From Bog-159 sp049511415 (GTDB taxonomy: Bacteria; Acidobacteriota; Terriglobia; Bryobacterales; Bryobacteraceae), in NCBI GenBank assembly GCA_049511415.1, contig JBEKYC010000012.1, forward strand, positions 53,899 through 117,898: a stretch of 64,000 nucleotides of DNA, given 5' to 3'. A model generated the notes under the pieces. That model searched no databases. It saw only the letters and a list, made by a program, of their open reading frames with translations, and had not been told where the DNA came from. Made by a program: the position numbers and the translations under genes. Shown here piece by piece: positions 19,514 through 29,500 of the stretch. Each line of letters opens with the position of its first letter. The stretch's first letter is position 1.

Positions 19514-20626
19514 ATGCGAATTGTCATCGACGCCATCCCCTTGCTGGTCCGCAGCGCCGGCGTCAAGAATTATCTCTTTCACTGGATTGTGCATCTGCGC
19601 CGGCTGCTGGGCGCCGAGCAGGTTTCCCTGTTTCCGTTTCTGGATCGCTTGGCAGATCTGGATCATGAGGGATCGATCGCCGATCCGCCGGGTACTCTCG
19701 CGCGCCAGGCACTTCTGTTTGCACTGAACCTGCGGCCCAATTCCATCGCCGATTTGATGAACCCCGCCGATATCTTTCACGCCACCAAGCTCCTCTATCC
19801 GCCACGCCGTCCGCGGCTGACCGCTACTGTGCACGATATGACCTGCTGGCTGCTGCCCGAATTCCATCAGCCACCCAATGTGTCCGCCGAAAAACGCTTG
19901 GCCGAATGTGTTTGGAAGCGAGCCGCCGGACTCATCGCTGTTTCCGAATCCACTCGCGCGGATGCCGTCAGAATTCTGGGTTTGGATGCCGAATCCATCC
20001 AGGTTATATATCCAGGCGTGTCTCCGTCTTATTTCGAAATCGACGTCCGCAAAGTTGCGGCATGCCGGCTGGCCTATGGATTGCAGAAACCCTACGCGCT
20101 CTACGTGGGCACCGTCGAGCCGCGCAAGAACCTGAGCGGCCTACTGGACGCCTGGCAGCGTCTGCCCGCTTTTCTGCGCGACGAATTCGAACTGGTGCTC
20201 GCAGGCCCCGAGGGTTGGCAATCGGCCGGGACGATCGCCCGGCTGCACCAACCAAACACCGGCGTGCGTTATCTGGGCTACGTTCCCGAACAAGATCTGC
20301 CAGGAGTTACGGCGGGCGCTACTGTATTCATTTATCCGTCGTTCTATGAGGGCTTCGGCTTTCCCGTGGCGCAGGCCATGGCGGCCGGCGTTCCCGTAAT
20401 CACATCCGCCATATCATCCTTGCCCGAGGTAACGGGAGGCGCTGCCGCGCTGATCGATCCACACAGCCTGGCTGAAATACGCGACGCGCTGGACCGCCTG
20501 CTTACGTCACCGGCCGAGCGCGTGCGCCTTGCGCAGGCCGGCAGGATCCGCGCGCAAGGGTTTCATTGGGAAACCAGCGCCCGTAAATCGCTCGATTTCT
20601 TCGGCAGAGTCCTGGGCTGCGAGTAA
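19514..20626 (+). CDS. glycosyltransferase, family 4 (GT-B)
   Basis: 370 residues. The N-terminal Rossmann half starts 'MRIVIDAIPLLVRSAGVKNY'. The C-terminal donor-binding half has 'YVGTVEPRKNLSGLL', 'VRYLGYVPEQDLP' and 'SFYEGFGFPVAQAMAAG', then 'SSLPEVTGGAAALIDP'. In the usual EX7E motif the second Glu is replaced by Gln, a known natural variation in this family. It probably transfers a sugar from an NDP-sugar during polysaccharide assembly. No signal peptide or membrane segment is seen. It converges with the gene at 20639, leaving 12 bases. Confidence 0.88.
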   Translation: MRIVIDAIPLLVRSAGVKNYLFHWIVHLRRLLGAEQVSLFPFLDRLADLDHEGSIADPPGTLARQALLFALNLRPNSIADLMNPADIFHATKLLYPPRRPRLTATVHDMTCWLLPEFHQPPNVSAEKRLAECVWKRAAGLIAVSESTRADAVRILGLDAESIQVIYPGVSPSYFEIDVRKVAACRLAYGLQKPYALYVGTVEPRKNLSGLLDAWQRLPAFLRDEFELVLAGPEGWQSAGTIARLHQPNTGVRYLGYVPEQDLPGVTAGATVFIYPSFYEGFGFPVAQAMAAGVPVITSAISSLPEVTGGAAALIDPHSLAEIRDALDRLLTSPAERVRLAQAGRIRAQGFHWETSARKSLDFFGRVLGCE

Positions 20627-20638
20627 GGGTTGGCGGTC

Positions 20639-23629
20639 TCAACGGGGCCCTACAATCCGCCAGGTGTTCGGCCCGCTCAAAGCCGATGCTCCCAATAGAG
20701 AGGTCCCTTGCACGCCATTCAAAAACCACACCTGGCTTTCGCCCGAGACGGGATCCTGCCAGACTACGTCCGGATGCCCATCCAGGTTATAGTCGGCCAC
20801 TGAGACGATCCGCCATGGGTTGGCGCCGCTGAGATCCACGGCACTGGAGAACACGTCACCCTGAGCGCCGGACAGGTACCAGATCTGGGCCGAGCCGCTG
20901 ACCGGATCCTGCCACAACAAATCGGGATAGCCATCTCCGTTGAAGTCTCCAGCGCCCACGACCTTCCAGGCATTGCTCGCGGTGATATTAGCGGCGCCAA
21001 TGACCGTAGTACCTTGCGGCCCGCCCATATACCAGATCTGCACCGCTCCCGACACCGGGTCCTGCCATACCAGGTCCGGATAGCCATCCAGATTGAAGTC
21101 CGCCGCCGCCACGATCCGCCATGGGTTGGCGAGCGCAATGGTCGCCGCTCCCAGAAAACTCGTGCCCGGTGATCCGAGGAACCAGACCTGCGCCGCGCCG
21201 GAGCTCGGATCTTGCCAGACGACATCCGGCTGACCGTCGCCATTGAAGTCGGCTACAGCCACGATGCGCCATGTGTTCGGTCCCGAAATGGCTGCCGCTC
21301 CGATCGACCCGATCGCTTCTAATCCATTTAGGAACCAGACCTGGCTGCTTCCACCGACCGGATCTTGCCAGACGATGTCAGGCAGGCCGTCACCGTTGAA
21401 ATCGTCCGGAATTCCCACCGCCGACAGATTCGACAGGTTGAACATGGTGCTCAATGATCCCGCTGTCGCCGTTACTACAAAGCTGCCCGCTACGGCATTT
21501 GCCGTAATGGCCGGCGCGACCGCCAGGCCCTGCGCATCCGTCGTAACCGTGGCGCCGCCTGCAAAACTTACGCTGGCGCCACTTGCCGGAGCCGCAAACG
21601 TCACAGCGAGACCCGCAATTCCGTTCCCGCCCGCGTCCGTAATCAACGCTTGCAGCGGCAAAGGAAATGGACTGTTGATTACCGTGCGTTCCCACAGCCC
21701 CGTGCTGGAACTCATTAACACTGGTGGGCCGGGCGTGGCTACGGTAGTGAAGGACCAGGTAGCGGACACCGTGACTCCAGCCAAATTGTGCGCGGCGATG
21801 GTCCAATAGTAGACCGTGTTCACTAGCAGCGCGGGTGGCGTATAGCTGCTCCCCGTCGTATTGACCACTAGCGGCGGGGTCGGAGAAGTCCCGAAGTAGA
21901 CATCATAGGAAGTAGCTCCGGCCACCGGATCCCAGCTCAACACCGGAGTCAGACTGACTCCCGTGGCGTAATTGCCGGGCGAAACCAGCATAGGCGGAGC
22001 CGGAGGTGGCCCCACTAAGCCGTAAACCGCCAACTGCGTGGCCGTGCCGACGTAAACTTTGCCGTTAACCACGGTTGGGACTGCGAAGTTGACCGGCGGT
22101 CCCGCCGTTTGGGATGCGTTCGCGCTGGAGTTGTACAGCTCACTGGCCAGGTTGGTCGCATCGTAGGCGTGGAGAATAGCGGAGCTGGAATCTTCCTCCA
22201 GTGCCCAAACGATGCCGTTGGTGGTTCCATTGGCCGAGATCGACGGCGTACTGCCCGGATAGTAGTAAGTCTCGGGCGATGCCGACACTGGCGTAGTCGA
22301 TAACAGGCCGGTGCTGGTATTGAACGCGAACGCCTGCAGCGCGTCGTTGGTGCCGCCCACATAAAGAGTATTGTTCCAGAACGCCGGCGTTCCCCAGAGC
22401 CCGCCAAAAATCTCTTGAATCCACTGCACGATTTGTGTGTCGCTGCCGAGGTTAAAGTGCCCCATTAAATCCCGGTTCACCAGATAGAGCGATCCCTGCT
22501 TGCCGATTTCGACCAGCAGATGCTGGTGCGGCGAACCCGCCGGTTGATCCGGGAATATCACGACTCCGCCTGAGCCAAGGTCCGTATCCTCGACGGATAG
22601 CGTGAACTCGTTGTATGGGGTGAAATAATCTAATACCGGAAACTTGCCGCTGCCGGGTGGGCCAAACTTGACGATGCTGTCTCCGGCATCCGGCCCGTCA
22701 CCTATCAGATCGAAAGTCCCGTTGCCGACGCCCAGATAAACGTAGCCGCTCGAATCCACCGCGGGCGGCGCGCCGCTCTGCCACACGCCGCCGTCCGACC
22801 CGTTCGGCGTGGAATTCCAGATCGCCACCTGCGCCAGCGTTGCTGCGTTGTAAGCCATCATCCAACCGTGAAAGGGCGAAATGTCACAATGCGACGCCCA
22901 GGCGATATAAACCATGCCGTTCAGCAGCAAAAGCCCCGCCCGCTGATTGTTTAGCAGGGGGTCGAACGCCACCTGCCCGCCGCTGCTGGCATCTCCAGAA
23001 CCCGGCACGCTGGCCGCGATGACCACCGGCCCGCCAAACTTCTCCGCGCCGCTGGTTATGTCCAAGGCATGCAGACGCTGGAAGAACACCCCGTTTTCAT
23101 TCGTCTTAGCCACCACGTAAAGCGTGTTCGAAGACAGATCGATGACCGGGGTCCCGGTAATGCCCACTTCCGGAGCGATATTGCTGCAGTCCAAGTCGAC
23201 GGCGCTGTTGACCGTGTTGATCCCGGCTGCGGGATTGATGAAGCTTACCTGCCACAAGGGACTTCCGTTCGCGCCCGTATTGCTGTCGGCATCGAACGCA
23301 TAGACGCTGTCGTGCTCGGTAGCCACGTACACGACGTTGTGTGTGCCGCCGGCGATCGCCAGGTTGGCGACGTACAGCGGCTGGGCGTATGCATATCCGT
23401 CCACCGGTTGGACGAACAGCCGGCCGAATTGGCTTGAGGCGACGTTGGCGGGATTCAGGATGGTCTCATTGAGGTTCTGCCCATCTCGCGCGTAGTCGTT
23501 GTGAAAGGTTGTGACGTTGACCTGCGCCCGCGCTGGCCGAAGGGTCAGCCCTAAGATGAGCAGGAATGCTGCGCTACGCCAGCAAGTGTTCGGGAATCGA
23601 TTTGTTAACAAACGGACATCATAGCGCAC
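20639..23629 (-). CDS. secreted PQQ-propeller-like protein with FN3, Ig and five-repeat WQDPVSG cassette
   Basis: About 996 residues from a GTG at 23629, preceded by AGGA inside the upstream gene; a TTG at 23611 is an alternative. A signal sequence ends near 'RPARAQ'. Residues ~40-540 resemble a PQQ-type/outer-membrane-assembly propeller ('YARDGQNLNETILN', 'DSVYAFDADSNTG', 'KVYVGTATQLAVYGL'). An FN3-like domain (~545-640) and an invasin-like Ig domain (~650-740) follow. Residues 743-996 are five ~51-residue repeats, each 'DFNxDGxPDxVWQDPVSG…QVWYL…WRIV', with Ca-binding-loop-like DxNxDG motifs. The start lies 3 bases past the stop of the upstream gene, so the two are probably translated together. 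Confidence 0.8.
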   Translation of the reverse strand: MRYDVRLLTNRFPNTCWRSAAFLLILGLTLRPARAQVNVTTFHNDYARDGQNLNETILNPANVASSQFGRLFVQPVDGYAYAQPLYVANLAIAGGTHNVVYVATEHDSVYAFDADSNTGANGSPLWQVSFINPAAGINTVNSAVDLDCSNIAPEVGITGTPVIDLSSNTLYVVAKTNENGVFFQRLHALDITSGAEKFGGPVVIAASVPGSGDASSGGQVAFDPLLNNQRAGLLLLNGMVYIAWASHCDISPFHGWMMAYNAATLAQVAIWNSTPNGSDGGVWQSGAPPAVDSSGYVYLGVGNGTFDLIGDGPDAGDSIVKFGPPGSGKFPVLDYFTPYNEFTLSVEDTDLGSGGVVIFPDQPAGSPHQHLLVEIGKQGSLYLVNRDLMGHFNLGSDTQIVQWIQEIFGGLWGTPAFWNNTLYVGGTNDALQAFAFNTSTGLLSTTPVSASPETYYYPGSTPSISANGTTNGIVWALEEDSSSAILHAYDATNLASELYNSSANASQTAGPPVNFAVPTVVNGKVYVGTATQLAVYGLVGPPPAPPMLVSPGNYATGVSLTPVLSWDPVAGATSYDVYFGTSPTPPLVVNTTGSSYTPPALLVNTVYYWTIAAHNLAGVTVSATWSFTTVATPGPPVLMSSSTGLWERTVINSPFPLPLQALITDAGGNGIAGLAVTFAAPASGASVSFAGGATVTTDAQGLAVAPAITANAVAGSFVVTATAGSLSTMFNLSNLSAVGIPDDFNGDGLPDIVWQDPVGGSSQVWFLNGLEAIGSIGAAAISGPNTWRIVAVADFNGDGQPDVVWQDPSSGAAQVWFLGSPGTSFLGAATIALANPWRIVAAADFNLDGYPDLVWQDPVSGAVQIWYMGGPQGTTVIGAANITASNAWKVVGAGDFNGDGYPDLLWQDPVSGSAQIWYLSGAQGDVFSSAVDLSGANPWRIVSVADYNLDGHPDVVWQDPVSGESQVWFLNGVQGTSLLGASALSGPNTWRIVGPR
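20642..21403 (-). repeat. five-repeat WQDPVSG cassette, copy A
   Basis: Five tandem coding repeats of 50-51 codons (254 residues) reach the stop codon. Each has DxNxDGxPD, WQDPxSG, a (Q)VW(F/Y)L strand and a closing W(R/K)(I/V)V block; the end is 'NTWRIVGPR'. The pattern is of the FG-GAP/VCBS type. Confidence 0.9.
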
Positions 23630-23632
23630 CTG

Positions 23633-26437
23633 TCATCGCGGTCCTGCAATACGCCCGGACTCCGGACCCGCCACCGCCGACGTACCCAGCAGACTTCTGC
23701 CGTCCGCGCCATTGAGAAACCATATCTGACTCGCGCCCGAAGCAGGATCCTGCCAGACCAGGTCCGGGTGGCCATCCAGGTTGAAATCGGCCACCGCTGC
23801 AACGCGCCAGGTTTGAATCGTGCCCGGAATATTTGCCGAACCCACGACCGAAATTCCATTGGTGCCGCCCAAGAACCATATTTGCAGCGTGCCGCGCACC
23901 GGATCCTGCCACAGTAGATCGGGGTGACCATCCAAATTGAAGTCTCCCGCGCCTGCGATTCGCCAATTATTCTTGGTTGCCAACTCCGTCACACCCAGTG
24001 ACGTAATCCCTTGCGGTCCGCCGAAATACTCGATGCTGGCTTGCCCCGACGCAGGATCCTGCCACACTACGTCAGGGTGGCCGTCCCGGTTGAAATCCGC
24101 TACCGCTGCTATGCGCCGTGTGCGGGCAGCGGTGAGCGGCACGGTCCCGAGCGTAGTAGTTCCTTCCGGCCCTCCCAGGTAACGTACCTCGCTGCGGCCG
24201 GAAACCGGATCCTGCCAAACCAGGTCCGGGTGGCCGTCCCGGTTGAAATCCGCTGCGGCAACTATGCGCCAGGCATTTGCTTTGTCGAGCAGCCCGGAAC
24301 CAATGTGCGTGATTCCCTGCACGCCTCCCATGAACCACACCTGTCCTGCCCCGCTGGGATTCTGCCACACGATGTCCGTGCGCCCGTCGCGGTTAAAGTC
24401 ATAAGGAACCAACATTCCTGGCCGCACGAGTGGCGCATAGGTGGGCGGCGGCGGACTGCCGGAGCAGGCCTCTCCCGAGTCGCGCATCCGCAGGACAAAG
24501 CTCATGAATCCATAGCCATGCCCGCCGGACGCGGCTGCCGAAGCATCCAGTGAAACCAAGTTGATCCCGCCGGGGCGTATGGCGTCGCGCGGAACCGTGA
24601 AGGTACCTATTGAAGGTGTCTCTGCTGTCCATGTCCCCAGAGGATGCTCATTCAGGCTTACCTGTACGCTTCGGCCGGAATCGGTAAACCCTTTTAATAG
24701 AAGCTCAAAACAGCCGGTTTGGGGCAAATCCGCTGTAAGCGGAAAGCGGATGGTGGCTTGGCTGCTGGTCCAACAGTAGGTTCCCTGGCTCTCATTGAAA
24801 CCCGTCCTGACGACCGAAGCCGAATCCGTGAAGCCGATCTCCAGGGGCAAGCTCAGGTCCGCCGGATAGTTCGTGGCGGAGAGATCTGCACCGCTGAAAA
24901 TCATGCGGCAGGGGGAAACGCAGGTGGGATGCCCCCGCGCGACGGCTAACTTGTCAGCCCTCAGCTCGTCCGGGCATACATGCTCCCGGCTGAACATGAA
25001 TCCCCAATCCGGGCCTACGCAGAACTGCTTACCCAGCCTTTGCATCTGATTGGCAACCGCCACTGCCCAGGGCCAGTCAGAGGACTCGAATGTGATTTCC
25101 AACCGTCCAGGCGGTCGCCAGGGGGCAGCCATTGCAGCGTGACGAGCATCCGGTGAGGCCAGGATTTGGGGACGCAAGGCGTTCCGTTCGACAAGCGCAA
25201 ACACCAGAACAAAGGCTGCGGCGACCCCTGCCCAAATGCGGTTCTGTCGTTCGCTCAGATGGCGGCCAAGTTCAGTCAGTACGGCAAACCAGACAATGAG
25301 GTGAATCGCGTAAATGAACCGGCCATTAAAGGCGAACATCTCGCCCGTGATGCGGATTCCCCAATACAGAAATAGCACTAAGGCTGCCGCGGCGACGAGC
25401 AATAGGTACTTGAGGAAGCCACGCACGAGCGCCGTGACGTCCCTGCGCGCTAGTGCCAGCGTAACCAGGCAAACCAGCGCGAACAGAGCCCAATAAATGA
25501 TGGCGGCCGGATGCGCCCACACGTAGGCCAATAAGACTCTGCCCGATCGCGCCGGCAGCACCGCCTCCGGGTTGTGAATAAAGGCTGCGAAGCAGAAAAG
25601 ATATGCCACGCTCGCCAGTATCGTGTTCCGGTGTCCGCTCTGCCGGCTGAGGTAAGCACGTATGTCGTTCAGATTGTTCGGCCGGTGCAGGATGAGATCC
25701 AGCAGGATCGGCAGGAAAAATAAAGCGCAGATGCCCACCGCCAGAGTGAAATACCGTCGGTTTTCCCGCAGAAAAGGACGCAGGCGGCCGATCCGTAGTG
25801 CTCGCGCGAGTATCCATGCAACGGTCCCTCCGCCCACTATTCCTACAAACAGGATCTGCGCAATATGCGCGTGTACCAGCAGCATGCCGGATAGTGTCAG
25901 GAAAGGCACATCGCGCGTCTGCCCGGCCAGTACGGAGGCAGCGCTAACGACGAAGAGCAGAAAACTGAACAGCAGCACATCTGGCATCCAGTTGGAAATC
26001 AACATCGACGGCTGGGTATTGCGATTCACCAGGACGGCGACTATGGTGGTAGCCGCCAGGGCCAGCGGCGCCGGGAACCGATCGCAATGACGCCGGATGA
26101 TGCAAAACACCGCCCACAGCAAGGTCACGTTCAGAATGATGGTGATGATGATCTGCGCATTAAACGGCGCGGGCGCCACGTGCAGCAGATCGTGGAAGGC
26201 AAACTCACCTAAAGCAAAGACATACAGATATGCCGGTCCTGGGTGATGAAAGTGCCAACGGGAGTAGTGTCCGGTCAATAGCTTCAGTTGCCTGGCTTGC
26301 TGTACCAGAAGGGAATTCGCCGCGAAATCAGTGATCTCTATGTAGGGCTTCCGGAATAAATCGGCGTTCAACGCCAGTATCAAAAACAGGAATGCCGCGG
26401 TCCAAAAGAGCGGCGAACCAGTGACACGTTTTAACAT
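23633..26437 (-). CDS. polytopic GT-C-like membrane protein fused to the five-repeat WQDPVSG cassette
   Basis: About 934 residues from the ATG at 26437 (MLKRVTGSPLFWTAAFLFLI). Roughly ten membrane helices cover ~10-440, with an early 'YIEITDFAANS' loop whose Asp is placed like the catalytic Asp of GT-C enzymes such as ArnT and PMT. A soluble region (~460-670) contains a likely beta-sandwich ('LPQTGCFELLLKGFTDSG…VSLNEHPLGTW'). Residues 680-934 are five WQDPVSG repeats ending 'SGRIAGPR'. GT-C proteins use polyprenyl-phosphate sugars on the outer face of the membrane; that activity is inferred. The repeat tail would project into the periplasm. A perfect TATAAT on this strand at 26468-26473 suggests a short leader. 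Confidence 0.78.
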   Translation of the reverse strand: MLKRVTGSPLFWTAAFLFLILALNADLFRKPYIEITDFAANSLLVQQARQLKLLTGHYSRWHFHHPGPAYLYVFALGEFAFHDLLHVAPAPFNAQIIITIILNVTLLWAVFCIIRRHCDRFPAPLALAATTIVAVLVNRNTQPSMLISNWMPDVLLFSFLLFVVSAASVLAGQTRDVPFLTLSGMLLVHAHIAQILFVGIVGGGTVAWILARALRIGRLRPFLRENRRYFTLAVGICALFFLPILLDLILHRPNNLNDIRAYLSRQSGHRNTILASVAYLFCFAAFIHNPEAVLPARSGRVLLAYVWAHPAAIIYWALFALVCLVTLALARRDVTALVRGFLKYLLLVAAAALVLFLYWGIRITGEMFAFNGRFIYAIHLIVWFAVLTELGRHLSERQNRIWAGVAAAFVLVFALVERNALRPQILASPDARHAAMAAPWRPPGRLEITFESSDWPWAVAVANQMQRLGKQFCVGPDWGFMFSREHVCPDELRADKLAVARGHPTCVSPCRMIFSGADLSATNYPADLSLPLEIGFTDSASVVRTGFNESQGTYCWTSSQATIRFPLTADLPQTGCFELLLKGFTDSGRSVQVSLNEHPLGTWTAETPSIGTFTVPRDAIRPGGINLVSLDASAAASGGHGYGFMSFVLRMRDSGEACSGSPPPPTYAPLVRPGMLVPYDFNRDGRTDIVWQNPSGAGQVWFMGGVQGITHIGSGLLDKANAWRIVAAADFNRDGHPDLVWQDPVSGRSEVRYLGGPEGTTTLGTVPLTAARTRRIAAVADFNRDGHPDVVWQDPASGQASIEYFGGPQGITSLGVTELATKNNWRIAGAGDFNLDGHPDLLWQDPVRGTLQIWFLGGTNGISVVGSANIPGTIQTWRVAAVADFNLDGHPDLVWQDPASGASQIWFLNGADGRSLLGTSAVAGPESGRIAGPR
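23636..24400 (-). repeat. five-repeat WQDPVSG cassette, copy B
   Basis: Five tandem repeats of 50-52 codons (255 residues) at the end of the membrane protein gene. The DFNxDG motif is present in all five; repeats 2 and 3 have lost the aromatic 'QVWY' strand consensus (EVRYL, SIEYF). Confidence 0.9.
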
Positions 26438-26593
26438 TTGCGGTGCTTCCGAGGGCCGGTTCCGGCTATTATAGGAGATTCTCGGAGGGAACGCCCGCAG
26501 AGCCCGCCAAGTACCGGGATTTAGTACACTTTCTGAACTGACCGACCCCGCGAACAGCCTACAGGCGATATACTGCAATCTTTGGGACAAATT
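26438..26593. promoter_or_regulatory. divergent promoter region
   Basis: This 156-bp region lies between two divergent genes. A TATAAT on the minus strand (26468-26473) and a TATACT on the plus strand (26569-26574) are suitably placed -10 boxes. No good -35 box is seen for either. Confidence 0.35.
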
Positions 26594-29500
26594 ATGAAAC
26601 TACGACACGACGCAGGCTTGTCATGTTTAGCGCTTCTCTCTTTCGCTACGCTTGCAGTGGCGGCGAATCCCGTTGCTACCCGCCCCGCGAGCGAAGACGT
26701 GAAGACGCGAACACTGGCCAATTATGCCAAACTGCCATTGAGCTTTGAAGAGAATCGCGGACAGGCGGACTCTTCGGTAAAGTTTCTGTCGCACGGAACC
26801 GATTACTCGATCCTGCTGACTTCTTCCAAAGTATTCTTGAATCTGCCATCCAAGGGAACGGCGGCTGCGCACTCCACTATCGGAGTGACCTTCCCGGGCG
26901 CGAGTTCCTCGCCGGCTATCCGCGGTGACCAGCGGCAACTGGCCGTCAGTAGCTACTTTTTGGGAAACGATCCGGCGAAATGGGTGGCCGGCGCGGAAAA
27001 CTATGCCCGCGTGCATTATCGCGAATTGTATCCCGGCATAGACCTGGCATTCTACGGGAACCAGGGTAGGTTGGAATATGACTTCGTGGTGGCTCCTGGC
27101 GCCAACCCCCAATCCATCCTTCTGCAGTTTGACGGCGTGGATGGCATGCGCCTGGATGGGGGCGATCTGGTTTTGAAAACGGCTGCCGGCGAAATTCGCC
27201 AGCGTCAGCCGGTCATCTACCAGGAAATCGCCGGCGCGCGCCACGCTCTGCGAGGCGGCTACGCGATCCTGCCGCATAATCGCGTGAGCTTTGAAATCGC
27301 GGCGTACGACAGAAGCAAAACCCTGGTCATCGATCCCACCCTCACTTTTGCCACCTATCTGGGCTCGCCCGGTGAGGAAGATTTTGGACTATCCGCTGCC
27401 GCCACCACCACGACCTATCCGGCTGTAGCCGTGGACTACGGGGGTAATGTGTACGTCACCGGGTACAACGGATCCACCGCCAGCAGCTTCACCGGCCACC
27501 CGACGATTTTGACGGGTACTGACGGGGGCGGCTCCGATGTTTTCGTGCTCAAAATGAATCCCACCGGAACAGCCGTAGTGTACTCCGTTGTTTTCGGAGG
27601 CGGCCTGACTGACATCGGCTCCGGAATCGCGGTGGATGTGGCGGGGAACGCCTATGTCGTAGGTTATACCACTTCCCCCAACTTCCCGGTCACGGCCGGC
27701 GTGCCGCAGAACGTTCTTAACGGCGGCACAAACGCTTTCGTGACCAAAGTGAATGCCGCCGGCACGGCGCTGGTCTATTCCACATTCCTGGGCGGTAGCG
27801 GTAACTTCTGGGGCCGCGCCATCGCACTCGATCAATCGACAAATGCCTATGTCACGGGTACCGCATCATACGTGACCGGTGGCCCCTCCTTCCCGTTGGT
27901 AAGCCCCATCTCCAGCACGCCATCGTCAGGATTCCTGACTGAAGTAAATGCAGCGGGCTCGGCGTTCGCCTATTCCACGTATCTGCCTGCCGGCATCGGC
28001 TATGGAATCGCCGTGGATTCGAGTGCCGCGGCATATGTGACCGGCTCTACGGCGAGTGCAACGTCTCCATCGCCCGCGCAAGGATACGTGCTGAAGGTTA
28101 ACCCTGCGGGCGCCGGAATCGCTTATGGACCGGTGCTATTGGGTCACTCGGGCACCGGCATGCAAACCATCGGCTTCGGAATTGCGGTCGACACCAGCGA
28201 AAACGCTTATGTGGCCGGCATGACCAATGATTCGAGCTTCCCGCAAATCAGCGGTGGCGCTGCGCAGACCACTTACGGCGGGGGCCTGACCGATGGCTTC
28301 GCCATCAAGCTGAGTTCCAGCGGTGTGCTGGTTTATGGCACTTATATCGGCGGGCTGGGAAGCAATTTCCTGCCGGAACGCGGATCGGGTATCGGCGTGG
28401 ACCTCGAGGGCAATGCCTACGTTTCCGGCACCACTCAATGTATCGGCTTCCCCAGCATCAACACGATTTCAGGCGCCCGGAACGGCGGTCCTTCCGTGCT
28501 CATGAAAGGATCGATCAGCGGTTCCACCTCCAACTGGTCGCCCACCTCGCTGGCCGGCAGCTTCGACCAGGTGAACGCGTTGGCTTTCGACCCCAGCGGC
28601 AACCTCTACGCGGGCGCCAGCGCATCCAACGCCTCCGGCGGCGGCGTCTTTAAGTTACTCAGCGGCAGCAGCACCTGGACTTCCGCAAGCTCCGGCATTA
28701 CCTCGAGCACCATCGATTCCCTGGCTGTGGATCCGGCATCACCATCCACGGTTTACACTGCCGGCAGCAGCCACGTTTTTCAGACCACTAATGGCGGCTC
28801 AAGCTGGACCACACTCTCCCCGGCTGGCGTCACCAGCCCGGCGGTTCTGGCTGTCGCCAAGACAAGCCCGAATTCGACGGTTTATCTGGGATCGAGCGCC
28901 GGTATTCTGTACAGCACCAATGGCGGTTCCATATGGAATACGCCTTCGACCGCGCCGTCCGGCGCGATCAATGTCATCGTCGTCGATCCCAACAGCTCGT
29001 CGGTGGCCTACGCGGGCGGGGCTAATGGCGTATTCCAGACCATCAACGGCGGAGTCACCTGGAGTGCTGTCACCACCGGACTGCCGACCGGTTCCGCAGG
29101 TGTCGTGAGCGGCATGGCGGTTTATAGCGGACACAGTCCCAGCACGATATACGCGGCAACTCCGAATGGATTGTTTTATACCTCGAATGCCAGCGGCGGC
29201 TGGACTCTGGCGATTCTCTCCCCGGAGCTCGACAGTACGCCCCAACTGGTGGCTGTGGATGCTGGTGACAACGTCTATCTGGCTTTTCAGGGCGCCGGCA
29301 TGGCTACGGCAACCGGCGGAGGCACCTCGTCAACCGAATGGAGTAACCTGACATATAACGGGCTGACGCAAAACCAGGTCCTCGCTATCGCTACTCCCCC
29401 CGGCAGCTCAGGTACCGCCTACGCCGGCATCGTGGCGGCCACCGAAGCTTTCCTGACCAAGATCGCACCCAACGGCCAATCTTTCCTGTCTTCTACCTGC

